This document shows positions 36,481 to 44,534 of a stretch of DNA of 64,000 nucleotides, piece after piece. The position numbers and the translations under genes are program-made. Source of the DNA: Acetobacteraceae bacterium (GTDB lineage Bacteria; Pseudomonadota; Alphaproteobacteria; Acetobacterales; Acetobacteraceae). The stretch covers positions 1-64,000 of the forward strand of contig DAIDJM010000021.1 of the NCBI GenBank assembly GCA_027451405.1, read 5' to 3'. The notes beneath the pieces are model-generated. The model was not told the origin of the DNA and did not search any database. It worked only from the letters and a program-made list of their open reading frames with translations. Position 1 is the first letter of the stretch, and every line of letters starts with the position of its first letter.

Positions 36481-37971
36481 ATGCTGGCACGCAGCCCGGC
36501 CCAACTCGCCGTCACGCCGCCGCGGAGCCACGCCCCCCGCCTGCTCGTCGATTTGTCGCATGCGGCCGACGGCTATGTCGGCGTCGCCCAGGATCTGCGG
36601 CTGAATTTCGGCCTGCTGTGCGGCCTGCCCGATATCGAGGTCGCCGGCCTGCTGATGCCGACCGGCCGGCACGATCTGCCGATCCTGCGCCGCCGCCATC
36701 CCGACGAGGCCGCGCTCACCGCCGCGGTGCTTCATTGCATGGAGCGCAACTGGTCGGGTCCGGCGCGCCGGCCCTTCCCCCTCTCGCTGCTCCAGCGGGC
36801 GCAGATGCTGCGGCAGATGGCGCGCCCGGGCCACGCCGTCCTGCGCGTCGCCGATACCGGCCAGCAGAATGCGATCTGGCGCGTGCTGTTCGCCAAAACC
36901 CTGGAACCCGCCGACCGGGCCCTGGTGCTGTCGCGGCCCTATTACGCGACCGATCTGGCGGTCAGCTCGATCATCGATCGCGTCGCCCATTTCCCGGTCG
37001 CGTATCCCAAGACACTGGCCGCGCGCGGCTTCGACGCGGTGCTGTTCTGCATGCCGCGGCCGGTGCGGCTGCCGCCCGGCGTCCGGCAGATCGTGCGTTT
37101 CCACGACGCGGTGCCGGTGACCGACACCGACACGGTGAACGGCTGGAAGCTCGGGCTCGCCCATTCGCGGCTGGTGCGCCACTGCGCGCCAGACGCGGTC
37201 TTCGTGTGCAATTCGCCGCAGAGCCTCGAGCAGCTCGTGGCGCTCGATCCGCGGCGCGCGGAACGGGCCGTGGTGATCCCCTGCGCCCTGCCGCCGTCCT
37301 TTGCCCCGGGGACTGGGCTCGATCGGGCGGGGCTCGATCCCGCTTCCATCGCCGCGCGGCACGCGACCTTCCGGGCCCTAGGCCGCGACGGCGCGCCGGA
37401 AGGCTGGACGCCGCCGGAGACCGGCTTCCGCTATGTGCTGTCGGTCTCCACGCTGGAACCGCGCAAGAATTTCCCCGGGCTGATCCGCGCCTGGGAGAGG
37501 GCGGCGGCGCGTTCGGCGGCCCCGCTCCGGCTCGTCATCGTGGGCAGCGCCGGCTGGCGCGAGACGACCGTGCTCGACGAGATGCGGCCGGGTGTCGCGA
37601 GCGGACGAGTTCTGCATCTGCAGAACCTGCCGCCGGAGGAATTGCAGGCGATGATGCGGGGCGCGGCGTGTTTCGCGTTTCCGTCGTTCAACGAGGGTTT
37701 CGGGTTTTCGCCGCTCGAGGCGCTGCGCGCCGGCAGGATCTGTGTGGTCTCCGACATTCCCGTGTTTCGCTGGATTTTCGGCGACAGCGTGCTCTACGTC
37801 GATCCTTACGACAGCGAGAGCATCGCGCGCGGCATCGAGCGGGCGACCGGGGCGGAGAGTGCGGCGCTCGACGCCCAGTTCGGCGCGCGGCGCGAGGCGG
37901 TGCTGGCGCGGTTCCGGCCCGAGACGGTGCGCGCGGCGTGGGCGGCGATGCTGAAGGATGTTCTTTTTTGA
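36481..37971 (+). CDS. Glycosyltransferase (GT4-like, GT-B fold)
   Basis: A 496-residue retaining-type glycosyltransferase. The N-terminal acceptor domain is divergent; the C-terminal donor domain has FRYVLSVSTLEPRKNFPGLIRAWERA (about 320-345) and the EX7E motif in FNEGFGFSPLEAL (about 402-414), followed by VVSDIPVFRWIFGDSVLYVDPYD. The donor sugar and acceptor are unknown; a role in surface polysaccharide is likely. The last residues KDVLF are coded by the left arm of the AT-rich hairpin and the TGA stop is in its loop. Confidence 0.88.
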   Translation: MLARSPAQLAVTPPRSHAPRLLVDLSHAADGYVGVAQDLRLNFGLLCGLPDIEVAGLLMPTGRHDLPILRRRHPDEAALTAAVLHCMERNWSGPARRPFPLSLLQRAQMLRQMARPGHAVLRVADTGQQNAIWRVLFAKTLEPADRALVLSRPYYATDLAVSSIIDRVAHFPVAYPKTLAARGFDAVLFCMPRPVRLPPGVRQIVRFHDAVPVTDTDTVNGWKLGLAHSRLVRHCAPDAVFVCNSPQSLEQLVALDPRRAERAVVIPCALPPSFAPGTGLDRAGLDPASIAARHATFRALGRDGAPEGWTPPETGFRYVLSVSTLEPRKNFPGLIRAWERAAARSAAPLRLVIVGSAGWRETTVLDEMRPGVASGRVLHLQNLPPEELQAMMRGAACFAFPSFNEGFGFSPLEALRAGRICVVSDIPVFRWIFGDSVLYVDPYDSESIARGIERATGAESAALDAQFGARREAVLARFRPETVRAAWAAMLKDVLF

Positions 37972-38072
37972 AAAAAAGAACCAAAAAACTCTCTCGCATT
38001 CGAACGTCGCCGCAACAAACCCCGTCCTGATGCGAAGAAGTCTTTTTGGTTCTTTTTCTTCAGAAAAAGAAC
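37960..38072. repeat. AT-rich hairpin repeat, locus B (paired stem-loops)
   Basis: Left hairpin GTTCTTTTTT-GA-AAAAAAGAAC (37960-37981) and right hairpin GTTCTTTTTCT-TC-AGAAAAAGAAC (38049-38072) bracket about 67 bp. It sits between the convergent glycosyltransferase and MFS genes and should terminate both. The left loop supplies the glycosyltransferase stop. Confidence 0.88.
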
Positions 38073-38076
38073 ATTC

Positions 38077-39342
38077 TCACTTCCTGAACCCCGGCAAAGC
38101 GAACCCAAGCAGCCCGAGCGCCGGCAGGAACGAGCAGACCACATAGACCGTGCGCACGCTCGTCGCGTCCGCGAGCTGGCCGAGCAGGGCGGCGCCGATG
38201 CCGCCGGCGCCGAACGCGACGCCGAACATGAGCCCGGACACCGTGCCGATCCGTCCCGGCAGCAGGTCCTGCGCATAGACCACGATCGCCGGGAAGGCGC
38301 TGGCGAGCAGCAGCCCGATCGGGATGGTGAGCGCGACCGTCGCGGCGAAGCCGACATGCGGCAGCAGCAGCGTGAAGGGCAGCACGCCGAGGATCGAGCC
38401 CAGGATCACCCGTTTGCGGCCGATCGCATCGCCCACCCGGCCGCCGGCGATGGTGCCGATCGCGACCGAGCCCAGGAACACGAAGAGACAGAGTTCCGCG
38501 GTCCTGACCGGCACGTGGAAGCGCGAGATCAGATAGAAAGTGTAATAATTGCTCATGCTCGCGAGATAGAAGAATTTGCTGAGCATCAGCATGACTAGGA
38601 TGGTCATCGCGAGGCCGATATGGCGGCGGCTGTGGGGAGCGGTTTCGTGATGCGCGACGGGGTGGGCGTATTGGCGGTACCATAGGCTGACGCCGGCGAG
38701 CACCAGGATCGCGAGCAGGGCGAGGAGCGCGAACCAGCCGATCGAGGCCTGTCCGTCCGCGGCGACGACGAAGGCGGCGGCCAGCGGGCCGAGCGCCGCG
38801 CCGGCATTGCCGCCGACCTGGAAGAGCGCCTGCGCGAAGCCGGGCCGGCCGCGGGCCGCGAGCCGCGCCACCCGCGAGCTCTCGGGATGGAAGACCGACG
38901 AGCCGACCCCGACCAGGGCGACCGCGAACAGCAGGGCGGCATAGCTATTCGCGGTGCTCACGAGCAGAATGCCGAGCAGCGTGGAGCCCATGCCGAGCGG
39001 TAGCGAGAAAGGCATCGGCCGCCGGTCGGTGACGTGGCCGATCACCGGCTGGAGCGCGCTGGCGGTGAGGGTGTTGACGAGCGTGATGGCGCCGACCTGG
39101 CCGAAACTGAGGCCGAACCGGGTTTTCAGCACCGGATAGACCGCCGGGAGCAGGGATTGCAGCAGGTCGTTCAGCAAATGGCTGAAGCTGATCGCGCAGA
39201 GAATGGCGAAGGCGGCGCCCGCCCCGGTCTGCCGCTCCGCCGTGATCGACTGACCCATTCGCATCCCCGCATGCTGCGCTGCCGCGGAGGTCGGCTGATC
39301 GGCCGGTGGGGTCAATAGGTGCGCGAAACGGAAGCGGTTCAT
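38077..39342 (-). CDS. MFS exporter, fosmidomycin-resistance (Fsr) type
   Basis: A 421-residue major facilitator with twelve predicted helices. FAILCAISFSHLLNDLLQSLLPAVYPVLKTRFGLSFGQVGAITL is the Fsr N terminus, and GHVTDRRPMPFSLPLGM is the loop 2-3 motif A; VGVGSSVFHPESSRVARLAA is diagnostic of the Fsr group. It is a drug:proton antiporter by family; the natural substrate is unknown. ATG 39342 gives a 40-residue leader; ATG 39264 or 39258 would be nearer the first helix. The stop falls 5 bp outside the AT-rich repeat. Confidence 0.9.
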   Translation of the reverse strand: MNRFRFAHLLTPPADQPTSAAAQHAGMRMGQSITAERQTGAGAAFAILCAISFSHLLNDLLQSLLPAVYPVLKTRFGLSFGQVGAITLVNTLTASALQPVIGHVTDRRPMPFSLPLGMGSTLLGILLVSTANSYAALLFAVALVGVGSSVFHPESSRVARLAARGRPGFAQALFQVGGNAGAALGPLAAAFVVAADGQASIGWFALLALLAILVLAGVSLWYRQYAHPVAHHETAPHSRRHIGLAMTILVMLMLSKFFYLASMSNYYTFYLISRFHVPVRTAELCLFVFLGSVAIGTIAGGRVGDAIGRKRVILGSILGVLPFTLLLPHVGFAATVALTIPIGLLLASAFPAIVVYAQDLLPGRIGTVSGLMFGVAFGAGGIGAALLGQLADATSVRTVYVVCSFLPALGLLGFALPGFRK

Positions 39343-39404
39343 GCCAGGGTTGCGCGCCGGCCCGCCGCACGCGAGTTTTGCCCCGGTCGCGGGTGGAGGA
39401 AGCG

Positions 39405-39980
39405 ATGGCGAACGATTGGGCGCGCAAGGTGGGGCAGATGCTGCGCAATGTGCGGCCTGGCCTCGGCGCGCTCGCGACCAGCCGGATCGGCCTGCCCTCG
39501 CGCGGCATGACCATCACCAGCCCGGCCTTCGAGGATGGGGGCACGATGCCGGACCGCTACACCCAGGACGGCGAGAGCCTGTTCCCGCCGCTGCGCTGGG
39601 AGGGGGTGCCGGCCGAGGCGCGTTCGCTGGCGCTGCTGGTCGAGGATGCGGACGCGCCGTTTCCGCGGCCGCTCGTGCACGCGGTGCTGCACTCGATCCC
39701 GCCGACCTTGTCGGGCATCCCCGAAGGCGGTGTCGCGATCCGCCAGCTCCGTCCCTCGCCGCTCGGCTTCAAGGCGGGGCGCAATTCGGTGGCGCGGCCG
39801 GGCTGGATGGCGCCCTCGCCGATCCCTGGCCACGGTCCGCACCGCTACGCGTTCCAGCTGCTGGCGCTCGATACGATGCCGAGTTTTTCGAGCCCGCCGG
39901 GTCGCGGCCAGTTCCTGCGCGCGATGCGCGCCCATCTGCTCGCGGCGGCGCGGCTGGTGGGGGTCTATCAGCGGCCCTGA
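39405..39980 (+). CDS. YbhB/YbcL family (PEBP-like) protein
   Basis: A 191-residue phosphatidylethanolamine-binding-protein-like domain: MTITSPAFEDGGTMPDRYTQDGESLFPPLRWEGVPAEARSLALLVEDADAP is the ligand-pocket region and PHRYAFQLLALD the second half of the signature. About 34 N-terminal residues precede the domain, without a clear signal peptide. Cytoplasmic; the function in bacteria is unknown. ATG 39405 follows GTGGAGGA. Confidence 0.92.
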   Translation: MANDWARKVGQMLRNVRPGLGALATSRIGLPSRGMTITSPAFEDGGTMPDRYTQDGESLFPPLRWEGVPAEARSLALLVEDADAPFPRPLVHAVLHSIPPTLSGIPEGGVAIRQLRPSPLGFKAGRNSVARPGWMAPSPIPGHGPHRYAFQLLALDTMPSFSSPPGRGQFLRAMRAHLLAAARLVGVYQRP

Positions 39981-40522
39981 GCGTCGATCCGGGCGAGCAG
40001 GGCGGCGAGATCGACGGCCTCCACGAGACCGCCCGGAGGATCGGCGAAACCGTCGGCGGTGGCGGCCTCGAGCGCCGCGAGGAAGCCGCGCGCCCAGCCC
40101 TGTTCATTACAGATGAAGATCGGTTTGTCGTGCAGCCGGAGCTGCCGCCAGGTGATCATCTCGATCGTCTCGTCGAGCGTGCCGATGCCGCCAGGCAGTG
40201 CGACGAACAGATCGGCGAGCGCGAAGATGCGCTCCTTCCGCTCGTGCATCGAACGCGTGACGATGAGCTCGCTCAGCCCGGCATGGGCGACCTCGGCCGT
40301 TTGCAGGAATTCCGGGATCACGCCGATCACCTGCCCGCCCGCGTCGAGCGCCGCGTCGGCCAGCACGCCCATGAGGCCGCGGCTGCCGCCGCCATAGATC
40401 AGACGGTGTCCGCGGCGCGCGAGCGTGCGGCCGAGCGTCGCGGCGAGGGACGCGTGACGTTCGTCGTGGCCGAGACGCGACCCGCAGAAAACCGCAACGG
40501 ATGCTCGTCCCGGTGGTGTCAC
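39968..40522 (-). CDS. LOG family cytokinin riboside 5'-monophosphate phosphoribohydrolase
   Basis: A 184-residue Rossmann-fold nucleosidase. ASVAVFCGSRLGHDERH opens the domain, IYGGGSRGLMGVLADAAL follows, and RSMHERKERIFALADLFVALPGGIGTLDE carries the PGGxGT-xxE catalytic signature of LOG enzymes. Members cleave nucleoside monophosphates to base plus ribose-5-phosphate; a role in cytokinin production or nucleotide housekeeping cannot be chosen from sequence. GTG 40522 with GAGGGG before it was selected; the longer frame upstream is antisense to the cytochrome gene. Convergent with ybhB-like gene, overlapping 13 bp. Confidence 0.93.
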   Translation of the reverse strand: MTPPGRASVAVFCGSRLGHDERHASLAATLGRTLARRGHRLIYGGGSRGLMGVLADAALDAGGQVIGVIPEFLQTAEVAHAGLSELIVTRSMHERKERIFALADLFVALPGGIGTLDETIEMITWRQLRLHDKPIFICNEQGWARGFLAALEAATADGFADPPGGLVEAVDLAALLARIDAQGR

Positions 40523-40609
40523 GACTTGCCCCTCGGCGCCCGACGTGCTTGTGACGGCGCCGGGCGGATAAGGCAACGCGCCGCCGCCGCCGGAAAAGGG
40601 GGATCTTCG

Positions 40610-41062
40610 ATGCGGCGTACCGGCTTTTTGTTTCTTCTGCCTCTGGCCTGGGCGGGGCTCGCGCATGCGCAGACCGTGGCGATGCCGGCGAGCGCGGTGA
40701 TCGCCGCGCGGCAGAGCGCCTTCGCGCTCTCGGCTGGCACCTTCGCTGGCATGAAGGCGGCGATCGCGCACCATGACCATGTGAAGGCCTGGGCCGACGC
40801 GGCCGGGAGTCTCGAGGAATGGGCCGGGCTCATCCCCTCGATGTTCCCGGACGGAACGCAGACCGGTCACGACACCAAAGCGAAGCCGGCGATCTGGACC
40901 GACCGCGCGGGGTTCGAGAAGCGCGCGCGGGCCTATGGCGAGGCGGCGCGGGCGCTCGAGACGGCGGCGCGCAACGACGATTTCCCGGCCTTCGTCGCCG
41001 CCTTCAAGCAGACCGCGGCGGCCTGCGGCGCGTGCCATAAAGCCTACCGCGAGAAGGAGTAG
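40610..41062 (+). CDS. Cytochrome c'-type (c556) heme protein
   Basis: A 150-residue protein with a Sec signal (RRTGFLFLLPLAWAGLAHA, cleavage about residue 20) and a four-helix cytochrome c' domain. The only heme-binding site is CGACHK near the C terminus (about 141-146), as is typical. An axial Met (SAGTFAGMKAAIAHHD, about residue 48) suggests low-spin c556. Periplasmic electron transfer or gas binding. Strong AAAGGGGGA before ATG 40610; divergent from the LOG gene. Confidence 0.9.
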   Translation: MRRTGFLFLLPLAWAGLAHAQTVAMPASAVIAARQSAFALSAGTFAGMKAAIAHHDHVKAWADAAGSLEEWAGLIPSMFPDGTQTGHDTKAKPAIWTDRAGFEKRARAYGEAARALETAARNDDFPAFVAAFKQTAAACGACHKAYREKE

Positions 41063-41187
41063 CCCCGCCGCTCCGGGCCGCTCCGGGGGGGCTTAGGGCG
41101 GCTGCATTGCGCTTGGACGGCCGATTGATATTGTGGCAGCCCAACCGCTTGCCGGATTCGCGCCGGCTCCCCCGGGGATGACGACCC

Positions 41188-42312
41188 ATGAAACTGAAGG
41201 CCGACCGCGCCACGTTGCTTCGGGCGCTGGGCCACATCCAGAGCGTGGCCGAGAAACGGAACACGATCCCGATCCTGGCCAACGTGCTGATCGCGGTGAA
41301 GGACGGACGGCTTTCGTTCACGGCCACCGACATGGAAATCGCCATCGTCGAGGAAGTGGCGGCCAGCACCAGCCGCAATGGCGCGGCCACCGCGCCGGCG
41401 GCGACGCTCTACGAAATCGTCCGCAAGCTGCCGGAGACCGCCGAGATCGAGTTCGATCATCCCGGCGGCGACGCGCCGCTGGGCTTACGCGCCGGGCGCT
41501 TCAACACCAGCCTCGTGGTGCAGCCGGTCGAGGATTTTCCGAGCATGACGGCGGGCTCGCTGCCGCACCGCTTCCATCTGCCGGCACTGGTGCTGCGCGG
41601 CCTGATCGACCGCACCCGTTTCGCGATCAGCACGGAAGAGACGCGCTATTACCTCAACGGCATCTATCTGCACCGCGCCGAATCGGACGGGCATCCGGTG
41701 CTGCGGGCGGTCGCGACCGACGGGCACCGGCTCGCGCGCGTCGAGGAGCCGCTGCCGGAAGGGGCGAGCGCGATGCCGGGCGTCATCGTGCCCCGCAAGA
41801 CCGTCAACGAGCTGCGGCGGCTGCTCGAGGATGAGAGCGGCAGCGTCGAGGTCGCGCTGTCCGACACGAAAATCCAGTTCACGGTGGGACCGATCACGCT
41901 GACCAGCAAGCTGATCGATGGTACGTTCCCGGAATATGAGCGCGTGATCCCGAGCGGGAACGACAAGGTGCTGCGGGTCGGCAAGAAGGATTTCGCCGAC
42001 GCGGTGGCGCGCGTCGCGGCCATCAGCAGCGAGCGCTCGCGGCCCGTCAAGCTCAGCCTGCAGAAGGATCTGCTGACGCTCTCGGCGGCCAGCGCCGAGC
42101 AGGGCAGCGCCGTCGAGGAACTCGACAGGGACCATGTGGAATATGCGGCAGGCCCGCTCGAGATCGGCTTCCAGGCACGGTATCTGAACGACATCACCGA
42201 CCAGATCACCGAAAACGTGGAATTCTGTTTTTCGGACGGATCGGCGCCGACCGTGGTGCGCGACGCGGGCGATCAGTCGGCGCTCTACGTGCTCATGCCG
42301 ATGCGGGTCTGA
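41188..42312 (+). CDS. dnaN: DNA polymerase III beta sliding clamp
   Basis: A 374-residue ring-forming clamp that tethers DNA polymerase. MKLKADRATLLRALGHIQSVAEKRNTIPILANVLI is the conserved N terminus, and it ends DQSALYVLMPMRV, the family C terminus. Three beta-clamp repeats are visible. Length is normal. It stands alone here, without dnaA or recF, about 5.6 kb from the candidate oriC. ATG 41188; the 125-bp upstream gap probably contains its promoter. Confidence 0.98.
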   Translation: MKLKADRATLLRALGHIQSVAEKRNTIPILANVLIAVKDGRLSFTATDMEIAIVEEVAASTSRNGAATAPAATLYEIVRKLPETAEIEFDHPGGDAPLGLRAGRFNTSLVVQPVEDFPSMTAGSLPHRFHLPALVLRGLIDRTRFAISTEETRYYLNGIYLHRAESDGHPVLRAVATDGHRLARVEEPLPEGASAMPGVIVPRKTVNELRRLLEDESGSVEVALSDTKIQFTVGPITLTSKLIDGTFPEYERVIPSGNDKVLRVGKKDFADAVARVAAISSERSRPVKLSLQKDLLTLSAASAEQGSAVEELDRDHVEYAAGPLEIGFQARYLNDITDQITENVEFCFSDGSAPTVVRDAGDQSALYVLMPMRV

Positions 42313-42340
42313 TAGCTCTCGCAACGGAGAGCCGCTCGTG

Positions 42341-42441
42341 ATGGGGTCTGGGGCCTTTCGGCCCCAGCGGGCTTGCTGCTGGCCGCCACTGGTTCGAGCA
42401 TCCGTGGCGAGGGGACAAAGCCCCTGCCTGCCGGGGGCAAT
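42341..42441. repeat. GC-rich dispersed repeat downstream of dnaN
   Basis: Hairpin CTGGGGCC-TTTC-GGCCCCAG (42348-42367) starts the element, and GGGG-ACAAAG-CCCC (42411-42424) followed by TGCCTGCCGGGGGCA ends it. Between them is CCACTGGTTCGAGC, related to the 36-bp units at 26771. It lies between the convergent dnaN and enoyl-CoA hydratase genes and may terminate both. Confidence 0.85.
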
Positions 42442-42469
42442 CTTTACAAACCGTTAAAACATCCCGCTC

Positions 42470-43225
42470 TCAGACCCGCGCGCGCTTTTGCAGAAACGCG
42501 TCGATGCCCTCGGCCGCGTCCGCGGTCATCAGATTGTCGGCCATCACCTCGCTCGCGAACGCATAAGCCTCGGCCAGAGGCATCTCCGTCTGGCGCAGAA
42601 AAGCCTGTTTGCCGAGTGCCAGGATTCGGGGACTGCGCGTGGCCAGCGCGCCGGCGAGCCGGTCGACCGCCTCGTCGAGTTCCGCAGGCGGCACGATTTC
42701 ATGGACGAGCCCGATCGCGTGCGCGCGCTCGGCATCGATCGGCTCGCCGGTCAGCAGCATGCCGAGCGCGGCCTGGCGGCCGATCGCGCGGCTCAGCGCG
42801 ACGGCGGGGGTGGTGCAGAAGAGGCCGATGCGCACGCCGGGCGTGGCGAAGCGCGCGTCGCTGGCGGCCACCGCCAGATCGCAGCTCGCGGCGAGCTGGC
42901 AGCCGGCCGCGGTGGCGATGCCGTGCACGCGGGCGATGACCGGTTTGGGCAGATTGACGATCTGCTGCATGAGGGCGGCGCATTGCTGGAACAGCGCAGC
43001 GGCGGCCGCGCGATCGTTTTGTGCCCGTAATTCCCGCAGGTCGTGGCCGGCGCAGAAGGCGGGGCCCGCGCCGGCGATGACGACGACGCGGATGGCGGGA
43101 TCGGCGGCGGCGGTCTCGAGGCCGTCGGCGAGGGCCCGCATCATGGCGGCGGACAGCGCGTTGCGAGTTTCGGGGCGGTTCAGGGTCAGGCGCAGGATGG
43201 CGCCGGCGAGGTGAGCGTCGAGCAT
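42470..43225 (-). CDS. Enoyl-CoA hydratase/isomerase family protein
   Basis: A 251-residue crotonase-fold enzyme. The CoA/oxyanion segments GAGPAFCAGHDLRELRAQ (about 53-70) and IARVHGIATAAGCQLAASCDLAVAASDARFATPGVRIGLFCTTP (about 98-141) are intact. It has Glu residues at 133-145 only partly matching the catalytic pair of classical hydratases; the sequence is close to the ECHDC3-like branch, whose reaction is less certain. ATG 43225. No linked beta-oxidation genes were found. Confidence 0.9.
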   Translation of the reverse strand: MLDAHLAGAILRLTLNRPETRNALSAAMMRALADGLETAAADPAIRVVVIAGAGPAFCAGHDLRELRAQNDRAAAAALFQQCAALMQQIVNLPKPVIARVHGIATAAGCQLAASCDLAVAASDARFATPGVRIGLFCTTPAVALSRAIGRQAALGMLLTGEPIDAERAHAIGLVHEIVPPAELDEAVDRLAGALATRSPRILALGKQAFLRQTEMPLAEAYAFASEVMADNLMTADAAEGIDAFLQKRARV

Positions 43226-43311
43226 GCACGTGCCTCCAGCGGCGGGGTTTTTCTATGCCGGGAGGGTGCGGCTTTGCTATCGGGAGACGGACATGACGGA
43301 GACCGGCTGAT

Positions 43312-43908
43312 TTGGCCTCGCTGAGCCTTCCCTTCTGGCTGCTGATGCTGACCGTGCTGCTGCTCGCGCGCAGCTCGCATTGGCTCGAACACAGCCTGCG
43401 GCGGCGGGAGGAACGCAGCCGCCTGCGCGCCGGCCTGATCGGCGAGATCAACACGCTCCGCATGATCTACCGGCTCAACGCCACCCAGGACATGGAGGCC
43501 GGGCATTGGCTCTCCGGCCGTCCCTATTTCCTGATGTTCCGGGGCTCGCTGGGCAAAAGCCTGCTGCTGACGGAGGCCGAAGTCAGCGCGCTGGCGCGCG
43601 CCCATGCCGCGTCGGAAGCCCTCGACGCGGCCGCTGCGCTCCATGCCAAGCGCCACCGCCAGGCCGGGGGCGCGGTCGCGCTCAACCTCGAGCGCCTTCT
43701 GCGCGCGGCGCGGCTGCGAGCCCGCATCGCCCAGGCGGTGCTGACCGCGGCGGCCGAGGCCGATGCGCGTCCGGCCTGGCCGATCCGGGCCTGGGCGCGG
43801 CTGCGCCGCGTCTGGGTGCCCGACGCCGAGCCGGCCGCGCCGCCGCCGGGAGCCGAAATCCTGCGCCTGCCGCCTCCCCCGGAGCGCCGGCCCGCCGCCG
43901 GCGCTTGA
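43312..43908 (+). CDS. Hypothetical membrane-anchored protein
   Basis: A 198-residue protein with one N-terminal membrane helix (LPFWLLMLTVLLLARSS, about 6-22) and a long helical, Ala/Arg-rich cytoplasmic part ending in a Pro-rich tail (PPPGAEILRLPPPPERRP). No known domain recognised. It starts at TTG 43312, with GGAG upstream at a workable distance. It precedes the yggT gene by 55 bp, suggesting cotranscription, and is divergent from the enoyl-CoA hydratase gene. Confidence 0.65.
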   Translation: MASLSLPFWLLMLTVLLLARSSHWLEHSLRRREERSRLRAGLIGEINTLRMIYRLNATQDMEAGHWLSGRPYFLMFRGSLGKSLLLTEAEVSALARAHAASEALDAAAALHAKRHRQAGGAVALNLERLLRAARLRARIAQAVLTAAAEADARPAWPIRAWARLRRVWVPDAEPAAPPPGAEILRLPPPPERRPAAGA

Positions 43909-43963
43909 CCGCCCGCCGCCGGTCGGGCGAGGTGCGCGCGCCTTCCTCGCCGGAGCCTGCCGC

Positions 43964-44278
43964 TTGCTGACCAATTTCTTCTTCCAGCTGCTCTTCACGC
44001 TGCTGCGTCTCTACAGCTGGGCCATCATCATCGGCGCGGTGATCAGCACGCTGCTGGCGTTCAACGTGCTCGACAGCCGCAACCGGATCGTCTGGAGCAT
44101 CGCCGACTTCCTGGCGCGCATCACGGACCCGGTGCTGCGGCCGATCCGCCGCGTGATCCCGCCTCTGGGGGGCGTGGATTTCAGCCCGCTGGTGGCGCTC
44201 GTGCTGGTGCAGATGGCGGTGGTCGTGCTGGCCTGGCTGCAAGCGGGCTATAACGGGGTCTGGCAGCCGCTGTTCTGA
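43964..44278 (+). CDS. YggT family membrane protein
   Basis: A 104-residue protein with the YggT pattern: LLRLYSWAIIIGAVISTLLAFNVLDSRNRIVWSIADFLARITDPVLRPIRRVIPPLGGVDFSPLVALVLVQM. Two or three membrane helices flank the conserved DPVLRPIRRVIPPLGGVDFSP loop, which is nearly invariant in the family. Linked to osmotic tolerance or SepF-like division context in other bacteria; mechanism unknown. The start is TTG 43964 with CGGAG eight bases before. Confidence 0.92.
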   Translation: MLTNFFFQLLFTLLRLYSWAIIIGAVISTLLAFNVLDSRNRIVWSIADFLARITDPVLRPIRRVIPPLGGVDFSPLVALVLVQMAVVVLAWLQAGYNGVWQPLF

Positions 44279-44324
44279 GGCGGTTGCCGGGGCGGGGCGT
44301 GCCCGGTATATGCCGCGGCTCGGC

Positions 44325-44401
44325 CGGAGTGTAGCTCAGCCTGGTAGAGCACTGTGTTCGGGACGCAGGGGCCGGAGGTTCGAATCCTCTCACTCCGACC
44401 A
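44325..44401 (+). tRNA. tRNA-Pro (anticodon CGG)
   Basis: Acceptor CGGAGTG/CACTCCG, anticodon arm CTGTG-TTCGGGA-CGCAG (anticodon CGG), T arm GGAGG-TTCGAAT-CCTCT and encoded CCA (44399-44401). It is the cognate for the CCG codon, which is abundant in this GC-rich genome. Confidence 0.97.
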
Positions 44402-44534
44402 AAATCGGCACCGGATCATTCCGGTCCGCCAGCCAATAATTGTAAGTAGAACACGTTGCCCGGCGCGGCAATTACGGGGAAACCCGGCGGCCGCCCCGGC
44501 TTTCCCTGCGCATGCCTCCCACAGGGAAAATGCC

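Noticed and set aside
41063-41187. Replication origin just upstream of dnaN
   Set aside because: The 125-bp gap has no DnaA-like boxes, unlike the hemE spacer.
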